A stretch of 23,815 nucleotides of DNA from an uncultured Collinsella sp. (GTDB taxonomy: Bacteria > Actinomycetota > Coriobacteriia > Coriobacteriales > Coriobacteriaceae): the NCBI GenBank assembly GCA_900759335.1, contig CAAEUX010000033.1, positions 1-23,815 on the forward strand, written 5' to 3'. The notes below the pieces were generated by a model, which was not told the DNA's origin, searched no databases, and saw only the letters and a list, made by a program, of their open reading frames with translations. Below are positions 13,865-22,344 of this stretch, one piece after another. A program made the position numbers and the translations under genes. Each line of letters begins with the position of its first letter. The stretch's first letter is position 1.

Positions 13865-16018
13865 ATGACCGAAGATATCCCCCTTGAAATCACTTCAAGT
13901 GGCATGGCCAATCTGCCCATATTCATCGCCGTCCTTATCGTGGCCGCCGTCGTCGTGCGCGTGTATTTTTCAATCAAACACAACGAAAAACCGCCCATTG
14001 CCCGCGTCTTTTGGTGCGCGATGCTCCTCATCCCGCTCGGCATGGTAGCTGCATGGATTACGAATCAATTGCTCGTAAATGAGGACTGTTCCCTATGGGT
14101 CCTTTCTTATTCGGCGCTCGGTGCTGCCGCCGTCATACTTCTTGTCGAGCCCTTGGTTTCGGGACTTATCGACCAAACCGATCTTGCGACGGGAACGGTT
14201 GCCTGTATTTGCCGCGACATCCTTGTCGTCGCCGCTGTTTCAGCGCTCTCGTTCGTTTCACTCGAAATTGCCTGCAACGAAACGTTCTATCGCATTCCCG
14301 CCAACTCATTCGGGTTTTCCGTTGGGCTGCTCGCGACGGTTCTGCTCTCCCTTTATTTGCTGGGACAGCGTCATGGAGGCGTCATGGCCCTCGTGCCCGT
14401 CGTCTGTTGCACCCTTGGCATTGCCGAGCACTTCGTCATAACGTTTAAAGGCGAGGCCATCCTGCCGAGCGACATTTTGGCATTGGGCACCGCAATGGAA
14501 GTAAGTGAGGGATATGAGTTCACCTTCACTGCAGGAATCGTAACCTCACTCGCCCTGCTGGAGATTTCCCTGGGGCTTCTTTCGCTTATCCGACCGCGAA
14601 AGCTCCGTACGCCCGCCCATGTCTTCCCCACAATCGCCGCTAACCTCTGCGCTTTTCTGCTAGTGACCGTTGTGGGGCTCTTGGGCTTTTCCAACATCGA
14701 CTTGGAGCAGTCGCTGGATTTTGGATTTGACCGTTGGCAGCCCATCACCACGTATGCGTCTCAGGGTTTTATCACTTCGTTCACCGAAATGGTCAACGAG
14801 TTGCCCATTGAAAAGCCCGAAGACTATACGCCCGATGAGGCGCAGAGCATCGAGCAGGAGCTCGCCGCCGCCTACGACAGCACGTATGGCTCGAGCGAGC
14901 AGCGCGCGGCGGCCGTTGCCCAGTTCAATGAAATCAAGCCGACGATTGTTGCCGTCATGAACGAGAGTTTTAGCGACCTTTCGTGCTTTGAGCAGCTCCA
15001 GGCGGCCGGGTACACCGGTCCCGCATTCTACAACTCGCTTCCCGACACACTTGTTCGCGGCACCATGCTCGCTTCGGTCACCGGTGGCGGAACGGCGAAC
15101 TCCGAATTCGAATTTTTGACCGGAGCGACAACGGCCTTTGTCGGATTAGGCAAAATCCCCTATCAGCTGTATCAGATGAATGGCGTCAACAGCCTGGCAA
15201 AGGACCTTAAAGAGCTCGGGTATACCACTACCGCTATGCACCCGCAAAACCCCGTCAACTACCATCGAGATAAAATCTATCAGCAGCTGGGTTTTGGAGA
15301 CTTTCTTTCAATCGGCGATTTCGAAGGTGCGCCCTATTACCATGCCGGCGTATGCGACTACGCCACCTACGACAAGATACTCGACCTGCTCAGAACCGAC
15401 GAAGCCCCGCAGTTCATCTTTGACGTCACGATGCAAAATCACGGCGGCTACGACTATGGCACCGTTCCCGCCGAAGAGCTGACAAACTATTGGGTCGAGG
15501 GAGCCAGCGAGGGCGCCAATAGCGCGCTCAATACCTATCTCACCTGCATCAATGCATCCGACCGGGACCTCGAGTACTTTATCAACGAGCTCCGCAATAT
15601 CGGCAGACCGGTTGTTCTTGTCTTTTTTGGCGACCATCAGCCGAGCGCCGCAACGACTCTCAACGACGAGCTGTACCCTCAGGAAGATACGGCAAGCCAC
15701 GCTTTCCGTATCTATCAGTCGACCTATTTCGTCTGGGCTAACTATGAAATCGCCGGCAATACCGAGCTCAACGTCTACGACACCGTCGGGGCAAACGAGA
15801 TTGCAGCTATTACCCTTAATAAGATCGGCGCCCCGCTCACTGACTATCAAAAGGCCCTGCTTGCAACAAGGTCAGATGTGCCCACCATCAATGTCGCCGG
15901 CTATCTTGGTGCCGACGGGCTGCGCTACGACTTGGAATCTGAAGACAGCCCATACGCCTCGACGATCGACAAGCTGCAGCGCATGCAATACCTCGAGTTC
16001 GCCAGCAAAGTTCAATAA
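13865..16018 (+). CDS. LTA synthase family membrane sulfatase-fold phosphotransferase
   Basis: This 717-residue protein resembles LtaS/MdoB-type enzymes, which transfer phosphoglycerol to cell-surface polymers outside the membrane. The N-terminal ~280 residues hold about seven or eight hydrophobic segments, more than the five usual for LtaS. The catalytic domain follows: metal-binding E367 in VAVMNESFSD, likely nucleophile T410 in SVTGGGTANSEFEFLTG, the MHPQNPVNYHRDKIYQQLGF stretch matching the LtaS substrate loop, MQNHGGYDY near 523-531, and the D590-H591 metal pair in FFGDHQPS. All key residues are present, so it is likely active. The ATG follows AGAGGAAC. It is divergent from uvrA and followed by mrp after 145 bp. 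The exact polymer (lipoteichoic acid or another phosphoglycerol-modified glycan) is unknown. Confidence 0.9.
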   Translation: MTEDIPLEITSSGMANLPIFIAVLIVAAVVVRVYFSIKHNEKPPIARVFWCAMLLIPLGMVAAWITNQLLVNEDCSLWVLSYSALGAAAVILLVEPLVSGLIDQTDLATGTVACICRDILVVAAVSALSFVSLEIACNETFYRIPANSFGFSVGLLATVLLSLYLLGQRHGGVMALVPVVCCTLGIAEHFVITFKGEAILPSDILALGTAMEVSEGYEFTFTAGIVTSLALLEISLGLLSLIRPRKLRTPAHVFPTIAANLCAFLLVTVVGLLGFSNIDLEQSLDFGFDRWQPITTYASQGFITSFTEMVNELPIEKPEDYTPDEAQSIEQELAAAYDSTYGSSEQRAAAVAQFNEIKPTIVAVMNESFSDLSCFEQLQAAGYTGPAFYNSLPDTLVRGTMLASVTGGGTANSEFEFLTGATTAFVGLGKIPYQLYQMNGVNSLAKDLKELGYTTTAMHPQNPVNYHRDKIYQQLGFGDFLSIGDFEGAPYYHAGVCDYATYDKILDLLRTDEAPQFIFDVTMQNHGGYDYGTVPAEELTNYWVEGASEGANSALNTYLTCINASDRDLEYFINELRNIGRPVVLVFFGDHQPSAATTLNDELYPQEDTASHAFRIYQSTYFVWANYEIAGNTELNVYDTVGANEIAAITLNKIGAPLTDYQKALLATRSDVPTINVAGYLGADGLRYDLESEDSPYASTIDKLQRMQYLEFASKVQ

Positions 16019-16078
16019 GCCCGCCCATTCGCTTGGACCCATCGTATTGCAAGCACGCTCGGCCCAAATGCATCGCAA

Positions 16079-16108
16079 ATGACTCCCGCTCGCAAACGAG
16101 GGTACAAT
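16079..16108 (+). promoter_or_regulatory. Candidate promoter of mrp
   Basis: ATGACT (16079-16084) and TACAAT (16103-16108) are separated by 18 bp, matching four and five of six consensus sigma-A bases. A start near 16115 would give a leader of about 50 nt containing a GC-rich GGGGCCCCGGCCCC stretch ahead of the AAAGGAG ribosome site. No terminator is obvious after the preceding gene, so read-through from it remains possible. Confidence 0.38.
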
Positions 16109-16163
16109 GACGCTCGTGTCACATCGCGGGGCCCCGGCCCCAACATATACAAAGGAGTCATAC

Positions 16164-16994
16164 ATGGGTTGCGAGCACGCACAAGCAGCCGGCGGACAAT
16201 CAACGCCGTCGCAATTTGAAGAGAATGCGCTGTCGGAGGTCAAGCGCGTTATCGCTGTGCTTTCCGGCAAGGGAGGCGTCGGCAAGTCGTTTGTGACGGG
16301 CGCCATCGCAACCGAGCTCGCCCGCCGCGGCAACAAGGTTGGCATTCTCGACGCCGACATCACCGGCCCCTCCATCCCCAAAATGTTCGGCATGAGCGGA
16401 CGCCATGTCCATGCCCTCGGCAACCTCATGCTGCCCGAGATCTCCGAGCACGGCGTCAAGGTCATGAGCTCCAACCTGCTGCTTCAAAACGAGACCGATC
16501 CCGTCCTCTGGCGTGGTCCGGTCATCGCCGGCGCCATCAGGCAATTCTGGAGCGAAACCTCTTGGGGCCCCATCGACTATCTGCTGGTCGATATGCCTCC
16601 GGGAACGGGGGATGTCGCACTCACCGTCTTCCAGTCACTGCCCGTCGATGGCATCGTCATCGTCACGAGCCCGCAAGACTTAGTCTCGATGATTGTCGCC
16701 AAGGCGGTCAACATGGCCGAGAAGATGAACGTTCCGATTCTGGGCATTGTCGAGAACATGAGCTATATCGAATGCCCCGACTGCGGCAAGAAGATCGAGG
16801 TCTTCGGCAAGAGCAATCTTCCCGAGGTCGCCGAGACCTATCATCTCGACATCCTTGGTCAGCTGCCCATCGATCCCGCGCTCGCCGAAGCCTGCGACAA
16901 GGGAGAAGTCGAAACCGCGCTGCCCGCCGGCATGCTGCCCCAAGCCGTCTCCGCCGTTGAGGCCATTGCCCCGCACAAGACAGACGAGGCCTAA
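16164..16994 (+). CDS. mrp: Mrp/NBP35-type Fe-S cluster carrier ATPase (ApbC)
   Basis: Mrp proteins are P-loop ATPases that bind and transfer Fe-S clusters in the cytoplasm. The 276-residue protein shows the deviant Walker A SGKGGVGKS (34-42), ILDADITGPSIPKMFG, the LVDMPPGTGD Walker B-like strand (141-150), VTSPQDL, and the cluster-binding CPDC (C204, C207) that bridges the dimer. The N-terminus (MGCEH) has an extra cysteine and lacks the DUF59 domain found in some longer homologues. ATG 16164 is chosen because AAAGGAG lies 6-12 nt upstream; the open frame extends further upstream without a ribosome site. The next gene starts immediately after the TAA, so the two are surely coupled. The two downstream flavoproteins are possible partners but not proven clients. 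Confidence 0.95.
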   Translation: MGCEHAQAAGGQSTPSQFEENALSEVKRVIAVLSGKGGVGKSFVTGAIATELARRGNKVGILDADITGPSIPKMFGMSGRHVHALGNLMLPEISEHGVKVMSSNLLLQNETDPVLWRGPVIAGAIRQFWSETSWGPIDYLLVDMPPGTGDVALTVFQSLPVDGIVIVTSPQDLVSMIVAKAVNMAEKMNVPILGIVENMSYIECPDCGKKIEVFGKSNLPEVAETYHLDILGQLPIDPALAEACDKGEVETALPAGMLPQAVSAVEAIAPHKTDEA

Positions 16995-18266
16995 GTGAAC
17001 GCAAGCGCCTTCTATGACGTCTTGGTGATCGGCGGCGGGACCTCGGGCCTCGCCGCCGCCATTACGGCGGCGCGTGTCGACAAAAGCGTCTGCGTCGTCG
17101 AGCGCGACGTCGCCTGCGGTCTCAAGCTGCTCGCAACCGGAAACGGCCGCTGCAACCTCTCAAACGAATCCATCGACATTCGGCGATATAACCACCCCGC
17201 CTTTGTCGAATCCATCATGGGTCCCCAACCCGAGCAAGATCTCGAGAGTTTTTTCTCCTCGCTGGGCATCATGACGATCCGTGAGGAAGGCCGCCTATAC
17301 CCGCGCTCCCTTCGCGCCGAGTCGGTTCGCGATGCACTCCTCAATGCATGCGAGCGTTTGGGCATCACCCTACTCTGCGGGACTAACGTCATTGCGGCTC
17401 ATAAGGCTTCCGAAGGCTGGACGCTTCAGATCGACCGTCCCGCTCATGTACTCAAACCCAAAAAGCACGGCGACCGAAAGACGGAGCTCCGTTCGCTTCG
17501 AAAGGCGTTAGCCGATACTCCTCGCACGAGCGATGCCCTGCAGGCAAGGGCCGTGGTTATCGCTACGGGCGGCAACCCCACCGGCATCGCCGAGGTGTTT
17601 AGCCTTCCCTTGACGCCCCTGCGCCCCGTCCTGTGCCCCGTATCGGCATCAGTCGTCGGCGACCGGACGGCACTCGGAACTCTGGATGGTCTGCGCGTCC
17701 GAGCCCGCTTAACGCTCTCGCGCAGCCACGAAGAGCTCTGGCGAGAAGATGGCGAAGTGCTGTTCCGTGCCTTCGGCATCTCAGGCGTCGCCGCCTTCAA
17801 TCTCTCTCGCCGTATCAACCAGGGCGACACTGTTCTGATCGACTTCTTTCCAGATTTCTCCAAAGATGAGCTGCTCGATACGCTCGAGCAGCGTGTCAAC
17901 GTGCTCGGCGATTTTTCGCCCCGAAACTCCCACTGGCTTGACGGCATGCTCGCCCCGCAGCTCTCACACGTCGTCTGTACGGCATTCGAGCGGTGCCATC
18001 CCGGCTCGCGCGATGTCATCCACCTGGTCTCAATCCTCAAGCACTTTAAACTGTCCGTCGAAGGGACGGCAGAGGAGCGCTCAGCACAGGTCACGCGTGG
18101 CGGCATATCTATCGAGTGCGTCTCGACACCCAATCTTTACGTGAACAGCACCACAGGCGCCCCGCTTTACGTCTGCGGAGAAGCGCTCGACATCGACGCC
18201 GATTGCGGAGGCTTTAACCTTGCGTGGGCCTGGCTCTCGGGCATTCGCGCTGCAAGCAGCCTGTAG
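16995..18266 (+). CDS. HI0933-family FAD-dependent oxidoreductase (YhiN/BaiN-like)
   Basis: This 423-residue cytoplasmic flavoprotein has the HI0933/YhiN layout. An N-terminal FAD-binding Rossmann motif VIGGGTSGLAAA (11-22) is followed by LLATGNGRCNLSN, VVIATGGNPTG, a middle RAFGISGVAAFNLSR segment, and the C-terminal YVCGEALDIDADCGGFNL block that closes the FAD site. The length fits the family. A basic stretch of about 25 residues (KPKKHGDRKTELRSLRK) before VVIATGG looks like an insertion. The start is GTG 16995, directly after the mrp stop, with GAGG upstream. Reported activities in the family include aminoacetone oxidation and a claimed role in bile-acid 7-dehydroxylation (BaiN), but most members have no proven substrate, and none is claimed here. 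Confidence 0.9.
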   Translation: MNASAFYDVLVIGGGTSGLAAAITAARVDKSVCVVERDVACGLKLLATGNGRCNLSNESIDIRRYNHPAFVESIMGPQPEQDLESFFSSLGIMTIREEGRLYPRSLRAESVRDALLNACERLGITLLCGTNVIAAHKASEGWTLQIDRPAHVLKPKKHGDRKTELRSLRKALADTPRTSDALQARAVVIATGGNPTGIAEVFSLPLTPLRPVLCPVSASVVGDRTALGTLDGLRVRARLTLSRSHEELWREDGEVLFRAFGISGVAAFNLSRRINQGDTVLIDFFPDFSKDELLDTLEQRVNVLGDFSPRNSHWLDGMLAPQLSHVVCTAFERCHPGSRDVIHLVSILKHFKLSVEGTAEERSAQVTRGGISIECVSTPNLYVNSTTGAPLYVCGEALDIDADCGGFNLAWAWLSGIRAASSL

Positions 18267-18276
18267 CCGCGCAGTC

Positions 18277-18282
18277 TATAAT
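18277..18282 (+). promoter_or_regulatory. Perfect -10 box (TATAAT) ahead of the second flavoprotein gene
   Basis: TATAAT lies 70 bp upstream of the following start. At 16-18 bp further upstream there is only AAGCAG-like sequence inside the end of the preceding gene, so no proper -35 is seen. If used, transcripts would start near 18289 and carry the hairpin at 18297-18320 at their 5' end. Confidence 0.25.
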
Positions 18283-18296
18283 CAAAAACGCATTCG

Positions 18297-18328
18297 GGCC
18301 GTCTGGGATACCGGACGGCCTCTTTCTT
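18297..18328 (+). terminator. Rho-independent terminator or leader attenuator between the two flavoprotein genes
   Basis: GGCCGTC (18297-18303) and GACGGCC (18314-18320) form a 7-bp stem with a 10-nt loop that can close further, followed by TCTTTCTT. It sits 30 nt past the stop of the first flavoprotein gene, and its T-run ends only a few bases before the ribosome site (AAGGAG, 18335-18340) of the next. It could terminate the mrp transcript or, with the TATAAT upstream, act as an attenuator in the leader. Confidence 0.6.
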
Positions 18329-18346
18329 GCCTCTAAGGAGACCTCG

Positions 18347-19987
18347 ATGATCGAAATCACCCAAGTCAACGCGTCGCTCGATGAAGCCGGCGATGAAAAT
18401 GCCTGCCTCATTGTTGGCAAGCGAGTCGCCAAGCGCGTCCTACGTTGCAAGGACTCCGAGATCAAGTCCATCGAGCTCCACCGCAAGTCAATCGACGCCC
18501 GCAAAAAACGAGACGTCCATTTTATCCTAAGCTTTCGTGTTGAGCTGACTAGTCCCCACCTCGAGCGAGAAGCGGTCGACAGCGTTGCCGAGCGTAACCG
18601 CTCGCGCGTACGCGCGATAGAAGACGATGGGTCTTCATTCCCCACCCCCGTCTCCGACGCACCTCAAGAACGCCCTGTCGTTGTCGGCGCCGGATGCGCC
18701 GGCCTTTTCGCTGCGCTTACGCTCGCCGAAGCAGGTCTTAAGCCCTTGCTCATCGAGCGCGGCGACCCGGCATTTCGCCGCTCGCATGCGATCGACCTCT
18801 TTCTAAAGGAGCGCATCCTCGACCCCGAGAGTAATATCCAGTTTGGTCTGGGCGGCGCGGGGACCTTCTCGGACGGCAAGCTCAATACGGGAACAAAAAA
18901 TCCCGCCCATCGCCTTATCCTCGAAACCTTCGTCGAGGCGGGTGCGCCCCGCGATATTCTGTGGGATGCCAAGCCGCACATTGGCTCCGACATCCTTCCC
19001 ACAGTTGTCACCGCTATATCCCAGCGCATCGAGCAGCTCGGAGGTGTCGTCCGTTATCGAACGAAGCTCGTCGACATTCGCATCGACGCGTCTGGCACCA
19101 TTGTCGGTATCGACATCCAGTCGTCCCACGACGCGACAAGCGAGTCAATCAACACAAAGCATCTCATCCTTGCTTGCGGTCATTCTGCCCGCGACGTATT
19201 CGAGGTTCTCAAAACCCATCATGTCGCCCTCGCTCAAAAGACGTTTGCCATGGGCGTTCGCATCGAACACCCGCAGCGTGATATCGATCGGGCGCAATAT
19301 GGCCCCGCAGCGGGTCATCCCGCGCTCGGAGCAGCCCCCTATAAGCTCGTTGCCCATCTTCCCAACGGCCGCAGTGTGTTCTCATTCTGCATGTGTCCCG
19401 GCGGACAGGTTGTCGCCGCCTCTTCAGAGCCCGGCCATCTGTGCGTCAACGGCGCCAGTCTCAACGCCCGCGCCGGCCGCAACGCAAACGCCGCTCTCCT
19501 CGTTAACGTCACGCCCGATGATCTCCCCAGCGACGATCCTCTTGCAGGCGTAGAACTCCAGCGTATCTGCGAGCGGGCTGCCTATCGCCTTGGCGGCTCC
19601 AACTGGAGCGCACCGGCACAGCTCGTCGGCGATTTCCTCGCAGAACGCGCCAGCACGACATGCGGCAAGGTAAAGCCCACCTATCCGCTCGGCGTGACTT
19701 GGACAGCAATCGATGAGTCATTGCCGCAACATATCATCGAGTCGCTTCGTCTTGGAATTCCCTTGCTCGGCAAAAAACTGCGTGGCTACGACCATCCCGA
19801 TGCCGTCCTCACCGGTGTTGAGACACGCTCGAGCTCTCCGGTCACCGTTACTCGAGACCGACAATGCCACGCCGTATCGACCCCGGGGCTCTACCCCTGC
19901 GGCGAGGGAGCCGGATATGCCGGCGGAATCATGAGCGCCGCCACCGATGGCATCCGTTGTGCTGAAGCCCTGATCGCAGACCTCTAA
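18347..19987 (+). CDS. COG2509-type FAD-dependent dehydrogenase of unknown substrate
   Basis: This 546-residue protein resembles the uncharacterised FAD-dependent dehydrogenases of COG2509. A ~100-residue N-terminal domain (SIELHRKSIDARKKRDVHFI is the typical stretch) precedes the Rossmann motif VVVGAGCAGLFAAL (111-124). Family blocks follow: LGGAGTFSDGKLNTGTKN, HIGSDILPTVV, ILACGHSARDVFE, FAMGVRIEHPQRDID, FSFCMCPGGQVVAASSE, and the C-terminal LYPCGEGAGYAGGIMSAATD that completes the FAD pocket. ATG 18347 is chosen because AAGGAG lies seven bases upstream; an earlier in-frame ATG lies inside the preceding gene without a ribosome site. No substrate is known for the family. Its place after mrp and another flavoprotein suggests redox metabolism, as inference. 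It ends just before a hairpin shared with the convergent uvrB. Confidence 0.9.
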   Translation: MIEITQVNASLDEAGDENACLIVGKRVAKRVLRCKDSEIKSIELHRKSIDARKKRDVHFILSFRVELTSPHLEREAVDSVAERNRSRVRAIEDDGSSFPTPVSDAPQERPVVVGAGCAGLFAALTLAEAGLKPLLIERGDPAFRRSHAIDLFLKERILDPESNIQFGLGGAGTFSDGKLNTGTKNPAHRLILETFVEAGAPRDILWDAKPHIGSDILPTVVTAISQRIEQLGGVVRYRTKLVDIRIDASGTIVGIDIQSSHDATSESINTKHLILACGHSARDVFEVLKTHHVALAQKTFAMGVRIEHPQRDIDRAQYGPAAGHPALGAAPYKLVAHLPNGRSVFSFCMCPGGQVVAASSEPGHLCVNGASLNARAGRNANAALLVNVTPDDLPSDDPLAGVELQRICERAAYRLGGSNWSAPAQLVGDFLAERASTTCGKVKPTYPLGVTWTAIDESLPQHIIESLRLGIPLLGKKLRGYDHPDAVLTGVETRSSSPVTVTRDRQCHAVSTPGLYPCGEGAGYAGGIMSAATDGIRCAEALIADL

Positions 19988-20015
19988 CGCACGAATTCCA
20001 GCGCGCAAAAGACAT

Positions 20016-20047
20016 AGGCCCCGAGCTCCACAGGGAACACGGGGCCT
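20016..20047. terminator. Hairpin between convergent flavoprotein and uvrB genes
   Basis: AGGCCCCG (20016-20023) and CGGGGCCT (20040-20047) make a perfect 8-bp stem with a 16-nt loop. On the minus strand it is followed by ATGTCTTTTGCG, a modest T-run, and it sits 5 nt past the uvrB stop. On the plus strand GTTCGCTATTTCTT follows. It can serve both convergent genes, more convincingly uvrB. Confidence 0.6.
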
Positions 20048-20052
20048 GTTCG

Positions 20053-22293
20053 CTATTTCTTAAACCGTGCACCCTGGCGTTTTCTGCCCGATGCGAACGT
20101 GGAACCCTTGCGGGCCTGCGAACGTAAGCGCTCGATCGTCTCGTCCTCAGACGCACCCTCGAGCATCGCCCGAATCTGAACGACGGCATCGCGCAGGCGC
20201 GCCGCCTCCTCAAAGTCCATGGCGGCAGAAGCGTTACGCATGTCCTCTTCCATGGTTTCGACGATCCGCACAAGCTCGTCATGCGGCAGTTCTTCCAACT
20301 GCTCCGCAAGTGTCTGCTCGGGCGCCACCGTTTCCGGCACGCCGCCCTCACCCGACTCATCGGGCGTATAGAATGCGCCATGGCCAAGAGAGTCGCCCTT
20401 CGAGCGCCCCTTGGAACCCACGGTTTTTTCGGCCTCGGCAATAAAACTTGAGATGTCGTTGATGGCCTTGCGCACTGTCTTGGGCACAATGCCGTGCTCT
20501 TCGTTATATGCCATCTGAATCTCGCGTCGGCGCTGCGTCTCGTCGATTGCCTCTCTCATCGAATCGGTCACGACGTCTGCATACATAATGACTTCGCCGT
20601 CGGCATTACGGGCCGCACGACCAATCGTCTGAATCAGCGAACGGCGGTTGCGCAAGAAGCCTTCCTTGTCAGCGTCGAGAATTGCCACCAGCGAGACCTC
20701 AGGAAGGTCTAGACCCTCGCGGAGCAGGTTGATGCCAACGAGAACATCGATCTTTCCCTCGCGCAGCGTTCGCAGGATCTCGACACGGTCCATCGTCGCC
20801 GTATCGGAGTGCATGTAATTGACCTTAATGCCAGCATCAAGCAGATGGTCGGTCAGGTCCTCGGCCATGCGCTTGGTGAGCGTGGTCACCAGCACGCGCT
20901 CCTTGCGCGCCACGCGCTCGCGAATCTCGTCCTCAAGATCGTCAATCTGCCCACGAACCGGACGAACGTCGATCTTGGGGTCGAGCAGACCGGTCGGACG
21001 AATAATCTGCTCAACGTCGTTCTGGCTAACCCGCAGCTCATAGTCGCCCGGCGTGGCCGAAACGTAGATGAACTGGGGAATCCTCGCCTCAAACTCATCA
21101 AAACGAAGCGGGCGGTTATCGAGTGCCGAAGGCAGACGAAAACCATGCTCCACCAGCGTCACCTTACGCGAGCGGTCGCCTTCGTGCATGCCGCGGATCT
21201 GCGGCACCGTCACATGACTCTCGTCGATGATGCAGAGCATATCCTTGGGAAAGTAATCGATTAGGGTAAACGGCGGCTCACCCGGCTTGCGACCGTCCAG
21301 ATGACGCGAGTAGTTCTCGATGCCGTTGCAAAAGCCCATCGTCTCGAGCATCTCAAGATCATAATCGGTGCGCTGCTGCAAACGCTGCGCCTCGAGCAAC
21401 TTGTCGGTCGCCTTGAGCTCCGCCACGCGCTTCTCGCACTCTTCGCTGATCGATTTCAGAGCCGCCTTGACCTTCGGCTTCTCGGTCACGTAGTGCGATG
21501 CCGGCCATACGGGGATGGCCTCGTACTCACGAAGCATCTCACCGGTGACCTCATCGATCTCGGCAATCAGCTCGACCTCGTCGCCAAAGAACTCAAACCG
21601 CAACGGATGCTCGGCATAAGGCGGATACACGTCGACAACATCGCCGCGCACGCGGAACGTGCCGCGTGCCAGGTCATAGTCATTGCGGTCATATTGAATG
21701 TCGATAAGTGCATGGATAAAGTCATCGCGCTCGAGCGGCACCTTCTTGTCGACGTTTGGAGACAGACCCGCATAGTCCTCAGGAGAGCCAATGCCATAGA
21801 TACACGAGACCGATGCGACAACGATTACATCGCGTCGAGAGAGCAGTGACGCGGTCGCCTGATGGCGCAGCATCTCGACTTCTTCGTTGATCGAAGAATC
21901 CTTCTCGATATAGGTGTCGCTTTGCGGCACATACGCCTCGGGCTGATAGTAATCGTAATACGATACGAAATAGACTACGGAGTTATTGGGGAAAAACTCC
22001 TTGAGCTCGCTTGCAAGCTGAGCGGCAAGGGTCTTATTGGGAGCCATGACAAGCGTCGGCTTACCCAGGGCCTCAATGGTTTTGGCCATCGTAAAAGTCT
22101 TACCCGAACCAGTCACACCCAGCAAAACCTGGTAGCGGTCTCCGTCCCTCACACCCTGCACAAGCGACTCAATGGCCTTGGGCTGGGAACCGGCAGGCTC
22201 ATAGGGAGAAACGACTTCAAACGGCACCTCAGCGCCCTCAACGCCAAAGCGCTTAAGTTCACCGCCAACGCGTTCTACTTCAAATTCCGCCAT
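20053..22293 (-). CDS. uvrB: Excinuclease ABC subunit B
   Basis: UvrB is the helicase-like subunit that verifies damage and recruits UvrC. The 746-residue protein has Walker A GVTGSGKT (59-66), the damage-probing beta-hairpin region with YYDYYQPEAYVP, the DESH box (DESHVTVPQIRGMHEGD), helicase motifs LLREGLDLPEVSLVAILDADKEGF and QTIGRAARN, and a C-terminal UVR motif (MDFEEAARLRDAVVQIRAML) that contacts UvrC. About 25 residues precede the usual VSPYEPAGSQPKAI start, and a polar linker precedes the UVR motif. ATG 22293 is chosen because TTAGGAG lies at good spacing; an ATG seven codons upstream lacks a site. It is the third gene after coaE and the lytic transglycosylase, 51 bp downstream of the latter. 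No LexA-like site is visible in that gap. Confidence 0.98.
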   Translation of the reverse strand: MAEFEVERVGGELKRFGVEGAEVPFEVVSPYEPAGSQPKAIESLVQGVRDGDRYQVLLGVTGSGKTFTMAKTIEALGKPTLVMAPNKTLAAQLASELKEFFPNNSVVYFVSYYDYYQPEAYVPQSDTYIEKDSSINEEVEMLRHQATASLLSRRDVIVVASVSCIYGIGSPEDYAGLSPNVDKKVPLERDDFIHALIDIQYDRNDYDLARGTFRVRGDVVDVYPPYAEHPLRFEFFGDEVELIAEIDEVTGEMLREYEAIPVWPASHYVTEKPKVKAALKSISEECEKRVAELKATDKLLEAQRLQQRTDYDLEMLETMGFCNGIENYSRHLDGRKPGEPPFTLIDYFPKDMLCIIDESHVTVPQIRGMHEGDRSRKVTLVEHGFRLPSALDNRPLRFDEFEARIPQFIYVSATPGDYELRVSQNDVEQIIRPTGLLDPKIDVRPVRGQIDDLEDEIRERVARKERVLVTTLTKRMAEDLTDHLLDAGIKVNYMHSDTATMDRVEILRTLREGKIDVLVGINLLREGLDLPEVSLVAILDADKEGFLRNRRSLIQTIGRAARNADGEVIMYADVVTDSMREAIDETQRRREIQMAYNEEHGIVPKTVRKAINDISSFIAEAEKTVGSKGRSKGDSLGHGAFYTPDESGEGGVPETVAPEQTLAEQLEELPHDELVRIVETMEEDMRNASAAMDFEEAARLRDAVVQIRAMLEGASEDETIERLRSQARKGSTFASGRKRQGARFKK

Positions 22294-22344
22294 GGATACT
22301 CCTAACTCATACATCTGCAGTATACGCAGGCGGTGGGCTTAGTC

